DNA of 64,000 bases from Aptenodytes patagonicus (GCF_965638725.1 NC_134951.1:1860001-1924000), one strand, 5' to 3'; counted from the stretch's first letter, positions 37,796 through 51,500 are shown. Translations and numbers: made by a program. Notes: a model not told the origin generated them from the letters alone.

Positions 37796-40489
37796 GAGTG
37801 TCGTTGGGGGGGGGGGGGCTTTGTTTGATGGGGGAGGGGTGTGTTTTTTGGAAGGCGAAGGGTTGAAAAGTTTTGGGGGAGGGGTTGGGGTGTGGGGGGG
37901 GATTTTTTCCAGAGGGGGGTCCCTGGATGTCGCTCTCTGGCCGCGACGCCCCTCTTCGTCCCCCTCCCCATCCCTCCAGCACCTTCCTCGCCACCCCAGC
38001 CCACCCCCGCGCCCCCACCCCTTTTGGGGTGGTACCCCCACCCCCCCCACCCCGCCACCGACCCGAGCAGGTACGAACCCCCCCCCGGCGGGGCGTTTTC
38101 CGTCCGCCTGGACAGCAGGAATTAGCCGGGGGTCTGGTCCTTCCCCCCCCCCCAGTCTCGACAGCCGAGCTCGGGCTGCTGGAGACCTTCCCCGCCCCCC
38201 CCCCTTCTACCTCCCTCGCTCCGCACCGCGGCGGGCCTCATCCTGCCCTGCCACGCTGGGGCGTGGGGCAACCCACGCCCACGGTGCGGGGGGTGCAGGG
38301 ATGGGGCTCAGCATCCTCCGCCTCGCCTCGCCCCGGCATCTCCGGGGGGGCCGGCACCCCCAGCATCCTCGAGACCCCGAGGGGGGTGCGTCGCCTCGTC
38401 TGGAGCCCCCCAAATGTGGGCGCAGGGGCGCGGAGCCCCCCCGGAGGGCAGGGCCAGCCTGAATTATTGATGGTGGCAGGATGCTGGCGGAGGTGACCTG
38501 CTCTCAGCAGGCGCTGAAATATTTATTCCAGGGAGGGGGAAAAGCGAGAGGGAGGGAGGGAGGGAGGAGGCGGCTGCCATCCTGCCTCTCCCCCGGCGAG
38601 GGGGGGGGAAGCATCCTTCGCTTCGCAAGCTTCAAGGGAGGGAGCGGGGAGCCCCCTCCGCTCCTCCATCCTCTCCCTCCATCGCTGGGCGCTTCTTCCA
38701 GGGAAAGGGATGCGGGATGGGGGGGGTCCCCACCGTCTCAGGGGTTCTACAGTGGAGATCAGGGTGTGAAACTGGGTTGCAGCCCTTTGGGGTCGGATCG
38801 GGCCCCCTCCCTGCCACGTGCACCTCACCAGGAGCGGGATCGCTCCCGCAGGGTCCGCGCTGGGGGTTTGAGTGAGGTTTCAGCCTGGGGGTGACAGGTT
38901 TCAGCCTGGGGGTGACAGCAGCGGCCGAGCCCCAACCACACCCCACTCCCCTTGGGCTGGGCGTGCTGGTCGGGGGGCACCGAAGCTGGGAAGCAGAGAG
39001 GGAAGGGAGCGCAGCAGGGAGGGGTTTCCCTCTTGGAGGAGCTTCCAAACACCTCGAACAGCATCTTCATCCAGTGAGGAGGAGTGGGGCTGGCAGCCCA
39101 CCACCCATCTCCCGCCCAGCCGACGGCACCCCCGGGGATGGACCCCATCCTCCTCCCTGTTTTGGGTCTGGTGGGCGATCTCTGCATTTTATCCTCCAGC
39201 CAGGGCACGAATGCCACATGAGGGCTGGGAGAAGGGTTTCTGTAGCATGAAATGCATCCAGGTCCCCCCGCAATCCCAGGGAAAATGAGGATTTGGGGTG
39301 GTAACGCAAGAGGCGGGGAGACACGAGCAAGAATAATGCTTTCAGCTGCCTGCTTGCATGCAGGCAGACTCCAGCCGGGCTGTCAGAGCTCTGGGCACAG
39401 CCTCATGTTGGCACACGAGCCATCAGAGCATCCCCGCCCTGCCTTGGCCCCGAGCTTGGAGCCGTTTAGGGCAAAACCCCTTCAGCCAGGCGAGGAGGAA
39501 AGCCCTTGGTGGGGGCTATATCCCTGGGTAACCCCCAAACCTGACCAACCCTGGCTCCAGGGGTCACCTAGAAGAGGGGAGCATCTCTGGGGAAGGTGTC
39601 CCCGGCAGGGTGTCCCCACATTTTGTCCCTGTTCCCCCCCACCCCCGGCAGCTGCGGGCAGGTTATTTGCATGATTCCCGTGTCAGATCCCAGCAGGACA
39701 GGGGACGAGGGGTCGGGATTTCTCAGGACCCCCCAGCTCGAGCTGGTTCGGGATGTGTTGTGGCTGTGGGAGCTGGCAGTGCCCTGGTGGCTCCGGGATG
39801 CCCACGCAGGGGGTTTGCCCCTTCCCTGGGGGGGGCTGCAAGGATTTAAGAGTCCCTATTTCAAAGAAGGAATTTTTTTTCCCCTTAGAAACAAAAGCCA
39901 TGAATAATTCCAAAAACCAAACTCAGCGCCCACTTTGGCGCAGCCAGGAAGGGCATTTCCACCGGGAAACCCCTCCGATGCCACCGACACTCCGTTTGCG
40001 TCCCCCAGAAACCCTGGGAAAGGGGAATGGCCCTGGCTTATCTGGGTTTTAATGAGTCTCTGGGTGTTGCCGCCCCATGCCAGGTCCTGCACTCACCCAG
40101 GGACTCTGCACCCCAGGGATGGGTGGGGGGTCCCGGGGATGCCCCCACGCCTGACCCACAGCCACGGAGACCCCTGGAGAGGGTCCCAGTGGGATGCAGG
40201 AGAGGGTCCGGGTGCGTCAGCCTTTCTGCCTGTGGTCTGGCAAGGGGCGAGCTGGGGACCGGGGCTCTCCGGACACGAGTAGGGGCGGCAGCAGGGGCAG
40301 CCTTGGGTCACAGCAGAGGCTGTGCAAAGGGGTCACACTTGTCCTTGGGGGGTGTGGGGGGGGTGTGGGGTGTGCACACTGCTCCCGGCACATGTGTGTG
40401 TGTGCACATGTGGGTTGTGGCGGTGTCAGGCAGCCCAGAGCAGGGAAGGGTTGTGTGTGCCACCGGCTGCTGCCGTCGTCCCAGCGGGT

Positions 40490-40830
40490 GCCCATCACAC
40501 CAGCGTGTGCCCATCGCATCAGGGCGCACACACCAGTGCGTGCCCGTCACGTCGCACCAGTGTGCACCCATCCCGACGCCACGTACCCGTCACGCCACAC
40601 CGCATCTGTGTGCCCACCACACCAGTGTGTGCCCGTCACATCGCACCAGTGTGCGCCACGTACCCGTCACGCCACACCGCATCTGTGTGCCCATCACACC
40701 AGTGTGTCCCTCACGCCGCACCAAGTGTGTGCCCACCTCACCAGTGCGTGCCCGGCACACCACGCCAGCGTGTGCCCACCCCATGCCCCCAGCGCGTGCC
40801 CACCACAGCACCCCCAGCGTGCACGCAAGG
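40490..40830 (+). repeat. Degenerate minisatellite in STMN4 intron 1
   Basis: About 340 bases built from a roughly 20-base unit like CACACCAGTGTGTGCCCGTC, with variable spacing. A longer higher-order unit (CCACGTACCCGTCACGCCAC and following) recurs at about 40580 and 40658. The array falls 160-500 bases upstream of the exon that carries the STMN4 start codon. Long frames across it are by-products of the repeat. Confidence 0.88.
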
Positions 40831-41031
40831 CCGTGTGCGGGCAGCTGTCCCACTGCCTGCGGGGGACAGGCGGGGCTGGGCGATGCCCCCAGCCCCAGGA
40901 CGCCCCGCAATGGGCAGGCGTGATTGCTGGTGATGCTCCCAGCCCCTGGGACACCCCGCACTGATCCTGGCTCTTTCCTCCCCCAGGCCCCAGGAACGCT
41001 CTTGCTGCAGACGCCCAAGGATTGTCTCGCC

Positions 41032-43896
41032 ATGACTCTGGCTGGTATGGCACCATCACAGGGCCGCGCGTGGGGACGGGGGACAGCACGGCTCACCCAA
41101 ACCCCATGAACACAACCCTGGCACCTTCCCCATGCTGGGGCACCCCTAGTTTGAGCGGGGCCCCATCCAAACCGCCTTGGGGATGGCTCCGCCCCGGGCT
41201 AACCCCTGCCCTGGGACGCTCAGAGCATCCCTGTGGTGGCAGGCAAAGGGTCGTGCGTGGGATTAACACACCGGGACAGACATAACCCATGTGGCCATGA
41301 GCAAAGCACTCTGCCTCTGCATGCCTCAGTTTCCCCTTTGCATACCTTCCTTCCCCCACCCAAATCACCCTGTTTGCAATATCTGGGCAAACCGGTGCCA
41401 GCCGCCGTCCCGGTGCCAGCCGCCGTCCCTGTCCCAGCCCTTCCCTGGCACGTGGCAGCCCCTGCCCCGGATGCCTGGCAGGCCCCCCCCACCACCACCC
41501 CTCTGACCCCCAATCCCACCATCTCTTCCCAGCTTACAAAGAGAAGATGAAGGAGCTGCCTCTCGTCTCCCTCTTTTGCTCCTGTTTCCTCTCGGACCCC
41601 CTGAACAAGCCGGCGTACACGTATGAAGGTAGGAGCCTGCTGCCCACCCACGGTCTGCAGACCCCCCTTGGCATGAGTGGGGTCACCCTCAAACCGAGAG
41701 AGGTGGCTCCACAGTTTGCTGGCACTGGCTGGAAGCAGGGGGCCGGTTCGGGGTCGGGGGGGGGGGGCGCTCAGGCAGCCCCGCAGCCCCCTTCCGCCAT
41801 GGCTTCACTGCACGAAGCGCCGGGTGTGGGCTCGGTATTTTTTGGCAGACGGTGCCGGGTGATTCAGGCTGATTCATGTCAGCAGGTCCAGAGGCGACAG
41901 CAGCGGTGGAGGGGGATGCCCAGCCCTGGGGACTCCTGGCTAGCTGTGGGGGGATCTGCAGCTGGAAAGGGGCTTCATGGTCCTGTTCCCAGTCCCCGAA
42001 GCAGGGCTGAACACTACCCTGCTTGCTCGCCTCTCCCTCAGGGGGATGCCCAGCCCCTCAGCTCACCCAAATATTTCCGGCTCAACCCCCTTGATGGGTG
42101 TCTTGGAGCCCCTACCCCAACCCACGACATTGGGGCTGAACCGCAGGGGTGCATTCGGGGTGCAGGGATTTGGGTGAAACCAGTGGAGATCAGGGAAGGT
42201 GGTGGCGCGTGGGTGGGCTGCAGGTGTGGGACTCCGGGATGGCTTGCCCGAAGGGGTGGGATGTGCACTCAGCCCGTGCCCCTCTCCCAGCAGACACGGT
42301 AGACCTCACCTGGTGCGTCATCTCCGACATGGAAGTCATTGAGCTCAACAAGCGGACCTCAGGGCAGTCCTTCGAGGTCATCCTGAAGCCCCCGTCATTC
42401 GACGGCATCCCTGAGTTCAATGCCTCCCTGCCCCGGCGGCGCGACCCATCCCTGGAGGAGATCCAGAAGAAGCTGGAGGCAGCAGAGGAGAGGAGGAAGG
42501 TAGGTCCAGCAGCTCGTGCACGGCACCGCAGCATGGGGACGTGCCCTGGGGACACGCAACCTTGCACTTGGGGTGCTCAGCAAGGCACACCCACCTTTGG
42601 GGACGTTGCTGAGTTTGGAGGGGGTGGTTTTGGCCAGGAGGGTAAGGAACCCATGGTCCACGTGGCCATCGTGTCTGCTTTGCTCACGCAGTACCAGGAG
42701 GCTGAGCTGCTGAAGCATCTGGCAGAGAAGCGGGAGCACGAGCGGGAGGTCATCCAGAAGGCCATCGAGGAGAACAACAACTTCATCAAAATGGCCAAAG
42801 AGAAGCTGGCGCAGAAGATGGAGTCCAACAAGGAGAACCGCGAGGCCCATTTAGCGGCCATGCTGGAGCGCTTGCAGGAGAAGGTGAGAGCCCGGAGAGG
42901 AGGGAGGGGGGATGCGCTGCAACACCAGTTGAGGAGGGTGTCACAGGACACCCGGGAACCCTGCATGGCTCTTGGGGTGGCATTACCCCCTGGGGACACC
43001 ACCAAAGGGGGGGACCCCTCTTCCCCTCCCACCGCGCAGCAATACCCAAACGCAACATCCCACCAGGGGTGGGGGAGGTCCTACTCGGGGACCCACCGAG
43101 CCTGACGTGTCCGTAGGCTCGCAAGCGGTTGGTGGGTGGAGAGCTGGGACCCATATCTCGTCTGCAGACATGCAAAGCCTTTGCTTTCCCCGTGTCCCAC
43201 CGTGATGGCCTTGACCCACCGCTGGCAATTTTTCCACCTCCCGGGTGGCAGATCTTCCCCTGGTCCCTTCCCCAGAGGCCATGGAGCCGTCAGCTCCCCG
43301 GCGGAGCTGGAGGGGTCCGTGCTGACATGCTAGGAGATGCTTCCACCCTGCCAGCCTGTGCAGACCTCTTCTCTCTCCCCGAAGCAGGTCTGTTCCCAAC
43401 CTCAGCATGGAAGGTCCCACCCTCACCACCTCCAGCTCCCTCCAAAACATCCCTTCTGCAAGGAGCTCGCCCAGTGCCCTTCTCCAAACGCCTCAGCTAG
43501 CCTTGGGTCAGAGGCAGAGAGCACGAGATAATGAAGGACAGTCCGAGCTAACCCCATCTCCTTGGGGCTCCCGGTCCATCCCGTCTGGTTGACGTCTACC
43601 TCCTAGCTAGAGGGCGAGGACAATCTGTCCCTGAGTGCCTCCACAGTCCTTAAAACACCCCAGGGGAGGAGAGGACGCTGTTGACCCATCGGTGGTGTCA
43701 CTCTGGGGATGAACCTCGCAAACGCCCTCGTGCCTTCGAACCCCTCCGAAGCCGCTGGCCCGCCCGTGGGGACCCCGAAGTCCGTCCAGCTAACGCGTGT
43801 CCCCCTCCCTCCTTCCTTCCTACCCCCCTCCCACAGGACAAACATGCGGAAGAAGTGAGGAAAAACAAGGAGCTCAAGGAAGAAGCCTCCAGGTAA
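41032..43896 (+). CDS. STMN4: Stathmin-4 (RB3), neuronal tubulin-binding protein
   Basis: Stathmins bind two alpha/beta-tubulin dimers and promote microtubule turnover; STMN4 is neuronal and membrane-anchored. Coding exons: 41032-41044, 41533-41628, 42291-42499, 42692-42883, 43837-43896. They sum to 570 bases, or 189 residues, the usual STMN4 length. A noncoding first exon lies near 37.75 kb, and the start-codon exon begins at 40987. Residues 1-26 include the anchor with two palmitoylatable cysteines (LFCSCF, Cys20 and Cys22). The stathmin domain follows: DMEVIELNK, a Ser-containing [10 protein letters not shown] loop, [14 protein letters not shown], then the long tubulin-binding helix ([29 protein letters not shown]). 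The end at EEASR followed by TAA gives the common isoform; alternative 3' exons would need transcripts. A tandem acceptor lies at exon 3 of the coding series. No defects are seen. Confidence 0.97.
42285..42296 (+). other. NAGNAG tandem splice acceptor in STMN4
   Basis: The acceptor reads CCCAGCAGACACGG. Use of the first AG (42289-42290) adds Ala before Asp-Thr-Val; use of the second (42292-42293) drops that single residue. Both keep frame. Confidence 0.75.
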
Positions 43897-45425
43897 AGAG
43901 GCGATGGTTGGACTGACAGCTCCAGGGAGGTGGTGGAGGCTGCTGCAGTGCAAGGTCGGATGGTGGAAGGGTGGACGTTCCTCTGCTTTCTTTGTTCGTG
44001 AATGTAAAGAATTGACCAGTGAAGCCATCCTATTCGTTTCGGGGAGGGTGGGGAGGGAGGAGAAAGGAGGGAGGGTGGGCGGGAGGGTGCTGGCTTCGGG
44101 ATGCCCACCTCCTTGGTGGGTCTCACGAGCCGCCCGTCAACCAGGTCCGGAGGAGACAGCCGAGGGCTGGCGAAGCGGAGAAGGTGGCCCCCCGGGGAAA
44201 AGCCGGGGGACACACAGAGCAGGTGGGGAGGGAAGATGGGGGGGGAAATGTGCGTCATGTGTGACTTTAATTTGGTGCTGGGCAGGCAGGGCGGGCAGGT
44301 GGGCATCCCTCCGGCTTCCTTCTTCTCCATCCCACGCCACGGATGGGCAGTGGCATCTCTTGGTGTCCCTCCTTCCCTTTTTCCTGCCTGGACTCAGGGC
44401 CTCTTGCCCGAAGCAGGCATTATTTGCCCATAGACCTTACAGAACCATTTTGGGGAAGGGGCAGAAGAGACCCCCCCATTGGAGGTGGTCAGAGAGTGAG
44501 GCTCGCTTGCTCCAAAGGCTTTATCCGGCTGTAGGAGATGCTGATGATCCTTTTCAAGGGTGAAACTGAAAAGCCCTGTGACTTCCCAAAGAGCTGCTTT
44601 TTTTGTAAGAACCTCCCAAGAATCATCTTTGTGGGAACTCTTGGATGAAATCCCCTTTTCATGGTTGTTTGAAAAGGGAGATCACCCCCATGGAGAGTGA
44701 AAGCAGGAGAGGAAAACAGGGAAGGGCTGTGGAAACCGTGATGGAAGGGATGGGGAAAAACAAGAGGGAAAGAGGAGCCAGGGGAGCCCAGGCTGGAGAG
44801 CCAGAGGTGGGATGGAGACGCCTCTCTGGAGAGCGGGAGAAGACAGCAGCCATAGGAAGCCCCTGGGGATGGCAGTGGCACCTCCTGGTGTCACCAGGGC
44901 AGGAGGAAAGCCAGTTTGGGACCCCGCCAGCAGCTCGTGACCAGCCCAGGGGGTGCTTTGTTGGAGCTGCTGTGCAATCCCCTGGGTGAACTTTGCCTCC
45001 AGGGAGGGTGAGCGAAGCAGAGAGGTTGCAGTGAGATCCTTCCCGGCGGGAGAAGGTGGAGAGTCTGCTTTCTGCCGGGGGGGGGTGGGGATGTCCCCTC
45101 CTCTCCCAGTTACCCGTAGGCAGTGGTCCCAGTGGCACCTCATCAGCCTCCAACCCTGATGCTAACAGAGGGTTTGATCTCCACTACGGCGGCCAGACAA
45201 GGCTTTCCAAGCGCTGATTTGGGTCTGGAGGAAACCGTGTCTCTTTCTGTGCCGCGAGATGCTCGCCTGGACCCCGGAGCCCCGGGGGGGACCAGCCCGG
45301 GGAGGGGAGCACGGGAGAGGGCAGCGGGTGAAGGAGACGGAGGGGGCTGTTCTAACTGTGGCACGAGTTGTCCTTTTTTTGTATACAACGGTTGTAAATA
45401 AACTGCCTTGGCATTTCTTTTGTTT
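43897..45425 (+). other. STMN4 3' UTR
   Basis: About 1.5 kb of noncoding sequence between the stop codon and the poly(A) signal AATAAA at 45397-45402. It is much longer than the 3' UTRs of DRC1 and TRIM35, as is common for neuronal mRNAs. No second gene is recognised in it. Confidence 0.6.
45397..45402 (+). terminator. Poly(A) signal of STMN4
   Basis: AATAAA within TTGTAAATAAACTGCC, followed by a T-rich downstream stretch, a normal cleavage context. Confidence 0.75.
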
Positions 45426-45459
45426 TCTCATGATCTGTGCAGTGTCTTGTGCGTGTGTC

Positions 45460-45541
45460 TTTTTTTTTTGGGGGGGGGGGGGGGGGCATCCCAGTGTCGC
45501 TTATACTGGGAAGGGGAAAGGGACTGGGGGGGGGGGGGGAA
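45460..45541 (+). repeat. Poly(T)-poly(G) runs just after STMN4
   Basis: A run of T residues is followed by about 17-18 G residues (near 45470-45487), and another run of about 11 G residues lies near 45528-45539. Both are potential quadruplex sites and error-prone in sequencing. Confidence 0.85.
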
Positions 45542-45544
45542 TTA

Positions 45545-48500
45545 GGGTGGGAGGCAGCATGTGCATCAGGGGAACTGGTCTGTTTTACCCCAGTGCCCCG
45601 AACAGCCCCAGCCTGCTGGGACTGCAGCAGATTTGGGCTCCTCTGGCCCTCCAGGACTATCAACCCCTTGCACCCCGGGCTCACCCCGTGCGCCCCTGGG
45701 GCACGCAGAGGTGATGCTCTCCTACCCCACCCCAGACCCGGAGCAGGGAGCTGGAGCCAAATTTCAGCCATGTGCTGGGAGGTGGAGAGGAGTTGGCCGG
45801 CATGGGGAGGAAGCACAGAGGTAGCTGGACACGTGCCAAGGTCTCCGCTGAGGCCAGATGACCCATTGTCTGCGCATGGAACAGACAAAAACAAAACGTC
45901 ATGTCCTCAGTGGCAGGAGAGGAGCCGGGGCCGGGGGGGAGGGTGTTTCTTCTCCAGCCCTAAGGAGAAAGTGGTACCAATTCCTCTCCTATCTTTGCTC
46001 AGCCTGAAAGAGGTGATGGCAGCAAAATTTAGGACCAGCCTCCCAGAGGGGCCAAGTGTCCATTCCTCCTGGGCCAAGGAGGTCCTCCCTGACCCCGTCC
46101 TCTCCGATCTGGGCTAAGGAGGTCCTCCCTGAACCTGAGAAGCCTTGGAAGATGGGTGTCCAGCCAAGGAGCTGGTGGTCCCACGGGTGCGGGATTCGGT
46201 GCCAACATTAAGACAAATCCCAGGAGGGGATTCAGACCTCCCTGTGAACACAGCAGCCACGCTCGGGGGTTCCCATCACACTCAGGTGCAACAGTGAAGG
46301 GGCCATATCAAAAGGGACCATGCAAAAAAGGACATGGAGTCAGTGTTGAGGTGGCAGAGTCCACCATGGTCATACAAACTGTTGGGATGTGAGTCAGCAA
46401 CCCCCAAAAACCACGTGGGAGGGGAGCTGGGGAGAGCAGAAGAGCCTGTTACACCCAAGAATGGAGGAGAAGCCATGGGCTCAAGAAAGCGGCAAGATGC
46501 GTACATCTAGTACAGACAACGGCAACAGGAGTCTTGAGGCTGACCATCAGCAGACTTGTAGGAGCTGGGTAAACCTGCAGCAAATAAAATACTGGTCTGT
46601 TAGGTATATTGCATTTGAATAAACAAAGAATAATGAAATATATTGTTCTGCCCTGGGACTCTGTGCCATAGCCCACAACAGCACGTGTGCTGATGGGCGT
46701 GAAGGGATGCAGGAACCATGACACAACGGAAAGGGGCACCAAAGCTGGGCTGAGGATGAAGAAAATAGGGAGAGACTAGAAGATCTTCCTCCAGAGAGCC
46801 TTAAAAAGCACCCAGAAGCTTTGAGGAGGGTAGCAGAGAAACGGGGAGGAGAGCCAGGAGGGCACAGCTCTCCCTGGGGACAAGCCAGCGGGTATCAGGG
46901 GGGGAAATGGGGCACCAGGGTAAGAAGATGATGACAGGGGCATAGCTGATGGCACCAACACCGTCAGGAGGTGGCTGTTTGGAGGAGGCCATCCGAAGAG
47001 GATCAGGGTGAGTCAAAACCAAAGTGTAACGCAGATGGTGTCAGGATGCACATCCTAAAAACTCTTGACTGTCTCCAGGCACCTGGAGCAGAAACCCACC
47101 CCACCCATGACCACCTGCATCTCAGATCATCCTGCTCCATGGCCCGAATCCTAATGAACATGGTCAATGCTCCAGCAAGGCTTCAGAGGCTCATTTTTCT
47201 CCCATTGCTGTCAAGGGGGAAAGCTGATGATGGCTTAGGCTAAAGAGACAGGTGAGCTGGATCTTCCTCCTGCATCCAGCTTTTTGCCCAACACAGTGGT
47301 CCACCTCAGATAATTCCCCCCCCCCAAACTGACCAAGCTTTAATCTCCTTTCCAGTGTTTTCAGTGGCATGTCTTAGAATAGCTAATGTTTCACTTCCCT
47401 GTTCTTCTCCCTCCCTAGCCCTTTCTCCTCACCCCAAGGTGTTTGAAGATCCAGCCCTCTGTTCATGGACCCCTCACCAAGGTTTTTTTGATGACTGTCA
47501 CTCCAGGAGCCCTTTCCTGCATTTTTTCCAGTCTCAGTTCAGATGCCTTTCCCAGCCATGGGACTGGAGACCCGTGGGAGCGTGGGCTAGTGGCCCTCAT
47601 AAACCTTCTCCATCTCCAGTAGATACACTGAGCCCTGACTATCACACAGATGGAAATACTTGCATTGACCTAACACATCAGGTGGAAATTGTTCTCAGAC
47701 CTTCCTCTGTCTTGGGTAGCTGTGAGCCAAAACAACGCCAGGTCATGTAGCTGTTCCCCCAGCAAGATACACGCAGAGCCAGCCGCCGCTCCGCAGCAGG
47801 AATATTGCACGTCCATGTGCGCAGGGGTCTGCAGGGGCTGTCTGGTTAGTGCAGCAATGCACGGGACCCGGCAGGGTGTCTGCCTCATGGCTGCACTCGA
47901 TGAGGCTCTGTCAATACAATTTCCTGCCCCATATCACTTTAGACAGCACTATAATGGGGTCAGCCAAATTAACGAGGCAGGGGTTAGTTTCAGTGTGAAG
48001 GGGAAGAGTGGAAGAAGGAGCCAGGCTCGCAGTCGGGAGCCCTGTCCTGCGGGGAGTCAGACGCGCTTTCCTCCCCCAGCGCAGGACCGAGTGTATGGGG
48101 TCATTTTGATGGGGTGTATTTAGTTTCTTGCTTAGCCACACTGCTGTGTCTTGCCCAAAGCCTGGTACCCAGCAGACGCCTGGACCGGGACCATAACCTT
48201 CTTCCAGGGGAAGCCAGCAGGGTTGTCAGCCCCATACAGAGGGAGAGGCAAGGGAGGTATCCCCATGTCCCATCTGCTATAAGCTGTGGGGCACGAGCAC
48301 CCAGGAGTTGAGGCTTAGCCTTCCCTTCCTGCAGCAGAGCTGCTTTTGCAGACGCTGGCCCCACTTCTCCTCCCTGGGAGGAACTCGGGCATCCTCTGGC
48401 TGGATTTGGGGCTTGCAGTGATGAGACTCAGGCTGCTCTTAGCCTTGCTGCGTTACCAAAAACCTTCATCTCCCCACGCAGAGCTATTTGAGATCCCCCC

Positions 48501-51500
48501 AGAGTTACCCACCTGGTTCCCAAGGGCCCTGTGTCCTGTGGGTCCCATGTCACCTCTGCCCACCCCATGTGCCAGCCTCTGATAGCCCACGAGTCTCAAA
48601 TGGCAGAAGACACCCACACCTGGGTGAGGGGTTGGAGCTCAGAGCCTTGCGCCTGGGCATCCTGCACCAAACACCGGAGAGGAGGCGACGGAGACCAGGT
48701 CCTTGCCTACGTGGTGGAGTCCTCTCCTGAAGCACCATCCCGTGGGCACAGCCAGGACATACAAGGGGAAAAGCACAAAACAAAGATTTGGTGCCTTCAA
48801 GAAGCGTCCCAAGGAGACATTTCATGGCACTTGCCAAACTCCCAGGGCTGAGACCTGGACAGACCTTTTCTGCACCTGATCCCACCTCTGGATCTGGTTT
48901 GAAAAGCCAGATGCAATCCCAGCCCTAAATCCCAGCCCAAGCAAGACCTGTGCTATGAGTTGCACCCCCTGAACACGAGAGGATGCCTGGGTGGCCTTCA
49001 GAGCAAACATGACAGATGCCGCTCAGCTGGTGCCCTGCACGTGGGGAAACAAGTGCCCATCGCTGCAGAGTGACACGTAACAGGTCAAAGCACCTACAGA
49101 AACAGCACCCTGGAAGTGCCTCCAGGACGCCAAGTGAAGAGGTGAACCTGCCTGCCACCAACCCGCTGCCGGGCTCTGGGAGCTTTTCCTGGCTCGTGCA
49201 TCATCGACAGCAGTGACAGTGTGCAGGGACTGTTCTGCCGTTTGATGTCCTTCCTCCAGTCCATAGCCTCGTGCTGGTTTCTCAGAAATCATAATTTTGG
49301 GCAACGTACCAGCCATTCATTCGTGGGAAGCTGGCACGGGTGACCAAGGGGTGTGGCTGGAGCATTGGGCGTCATAAGTAGCTGGCGCTTCTGCAGGGAA
49401 CCGGGGGAGTGATTAAAACTGTTCAAGGGCAAGGACGCCGTGTGAACTCCAAAGTAGTATGAAAATCACATTATTCTGCCTGCTCCTCCAGCGTGCAGAC
49501 TATCTGTGCGTGCGAAGCTGTTTGGGAAAGGTGGAGGAGTCACGTCTGAAGCAGAACGATTCATCTTAGAGAGTGTACAAGGCACCCAGCATGTGTCCAG
49601 TATGAACCCCGTAACTGTAGGGGAGCTTTGGGGTGCAAAGTCTTACAAAGCCACCCGTGTGCAGGCAACCATACCAGTAATGCCCTAGAAGGCCAAGATT
49701 GCCTCAATCATGACATCAGATATAACAATTTTGAATATGGATGTAGCAGAATTGGGACCAATAAGGGGAAAAAAAAGTAATTAGGGGCAGATTGGGCTGA
49801 GAAAAAGAGGTGCTAAGGTAGAAATAGAAAAAAAAAAGAGGAATAAGTTATGAAAGCAGGTAAGGAACACAGGAGGATGGGATCTTTCAGAGGTCGGAGG
49901 ATGGATGCCTACAGACGGTGGTGGCACTGACCTGGGTACCCAGCCGCATGGGATGCCTGTGGACAACTCGCTGGACTCTCTATCAGGGCTACGTCCAAAA
50001 GACGTAGTGCAAGAGGGTAAAAAGGGAGGCACTTGCACCCTGGTATGAAGAGCTGTGGGGAGGGAAGGATGGTAAAACTGTAATTCAGCAGCAGTCGTGT
50101 GTGATTCGTAAGGTTTAATAACGTGTGTTTAATAATGTGCAAAATCAGATCATAGATTAATAATGATAACGTGATCATTAGTTAATTAGGTTGTTGGTTA
50201 TTCAAGTGATTTATTAGTCTCTTAGTAGGTATTGCTTAACCAGTGGACATCAGGGCCTTTTGAACGCCTGCAGTCCAAAGAGGGAAGGAATGGTGTTATA
50301 TCTGAGACGCGCGTGCCACGAGGCAAGAAAGCTCTCCTCCGACCGCTGGTAGTGCCCAGATGTTCACGGCCAGTGATGGCCCAACAGCAGCGTAGACCAG
50401 CCCATTGCGACTCCCAGACACCACCAGATATGTCTTGGGAACACCTCCCAAGGAAGACTACCAAGGCAAACCTAGCAGAGGGAAAGACAAATAATGTTGT
50501 TTTATTATCTTGGTGATATTAGTTTGTAGGATGCTTGGAAGGTCACTTCTCTGCTTGATTTGCCCATGAAAAATGAGGTTCCAGGCAAAATATTTTCCAG
50601 AACAGCATAAAAGCTACGGAAACCATCAGGGAGCCAGCAAAGCATCAAGCAGGAGACAAGTAGTTGGGAGGAACGGTGCTTTGTCTTTAATACATCTGCC
50701 TTCCCCTTCGCTGAACCCTCTTTGAACTCATCTGCACACACGAAACAGGAAAAAGGTAATCTAATTAAATATTCATCACCAAACACAATCAGGGCTGAGG
50801 CCAAGTCCCAGCCTCCAGCTCTTGGTCCTGCGAGGAGGCAAAGTCAGGAAAAAAGGAGGGTCTCTCACTGCAGCTACAAATGGAAAATTAAAAGACAGCA
50901 ACAACGAATCTTCTTTATCCAGAGCAAGGCAGTAAAAAAAGACTTAAAATCATGTCTGATCATTCCTGCGGACGGCTTTTAGGGTGGATAGAAAATTAAT
51001 CAGAAGTTCTTTGCCGGAGAAAGGACGGAGAGGTGAAAATTGAATGGAAAATGGAAAAAACATCTGCATTTTTTATTTTTAAATCTTTTCATTTAGAGTA
51101 TTGTTATCGCAGCTAGCTAATGTCCACGTGTGTAACACAATCCCTGCCAGAGAAGGCGAGGGCCACTGCAGACCTTCCTCCTCGTTTGCCCATGACACTG
51201 TCCCTGGGCGATGCTCGCTGGCTCTCCTGGCTTTCCTCAGGGCCATCTCAGCACCTTGGAGCCACCCTCACACATCCCTGGGGTGGTGGACCTTCACTAC
51301 CAAACACATACGTGATGATGTGAACGGAGAAACTCTGCCGAGACCAGGGAGATGTTCATCTTATGGCACAAGAATTGGTCCGTCACATCCCATGTGGAAA
51401 ACTCGTACAGGATTGCTGGTTCTTTCCTTCCCTCTGAAATACCGTCGGGTCGGTAGCCAGAGCACTCAACGTCACCATTCAACGTAAGGTCCAGACTCAG

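Noticed and set aside
40027-40923. 298-codon plus frame rich in His, Cys and Pro
   Set aside because: Most of it translates the minisatellite; several frames are open there for the same reason.
47463-47645. Small minus frame with a helix-like run ELRLEKMQERAPG
   Set aside because: Sixty codons, no splice sites in phase and no homologue I can name; insufficient to call an exon.
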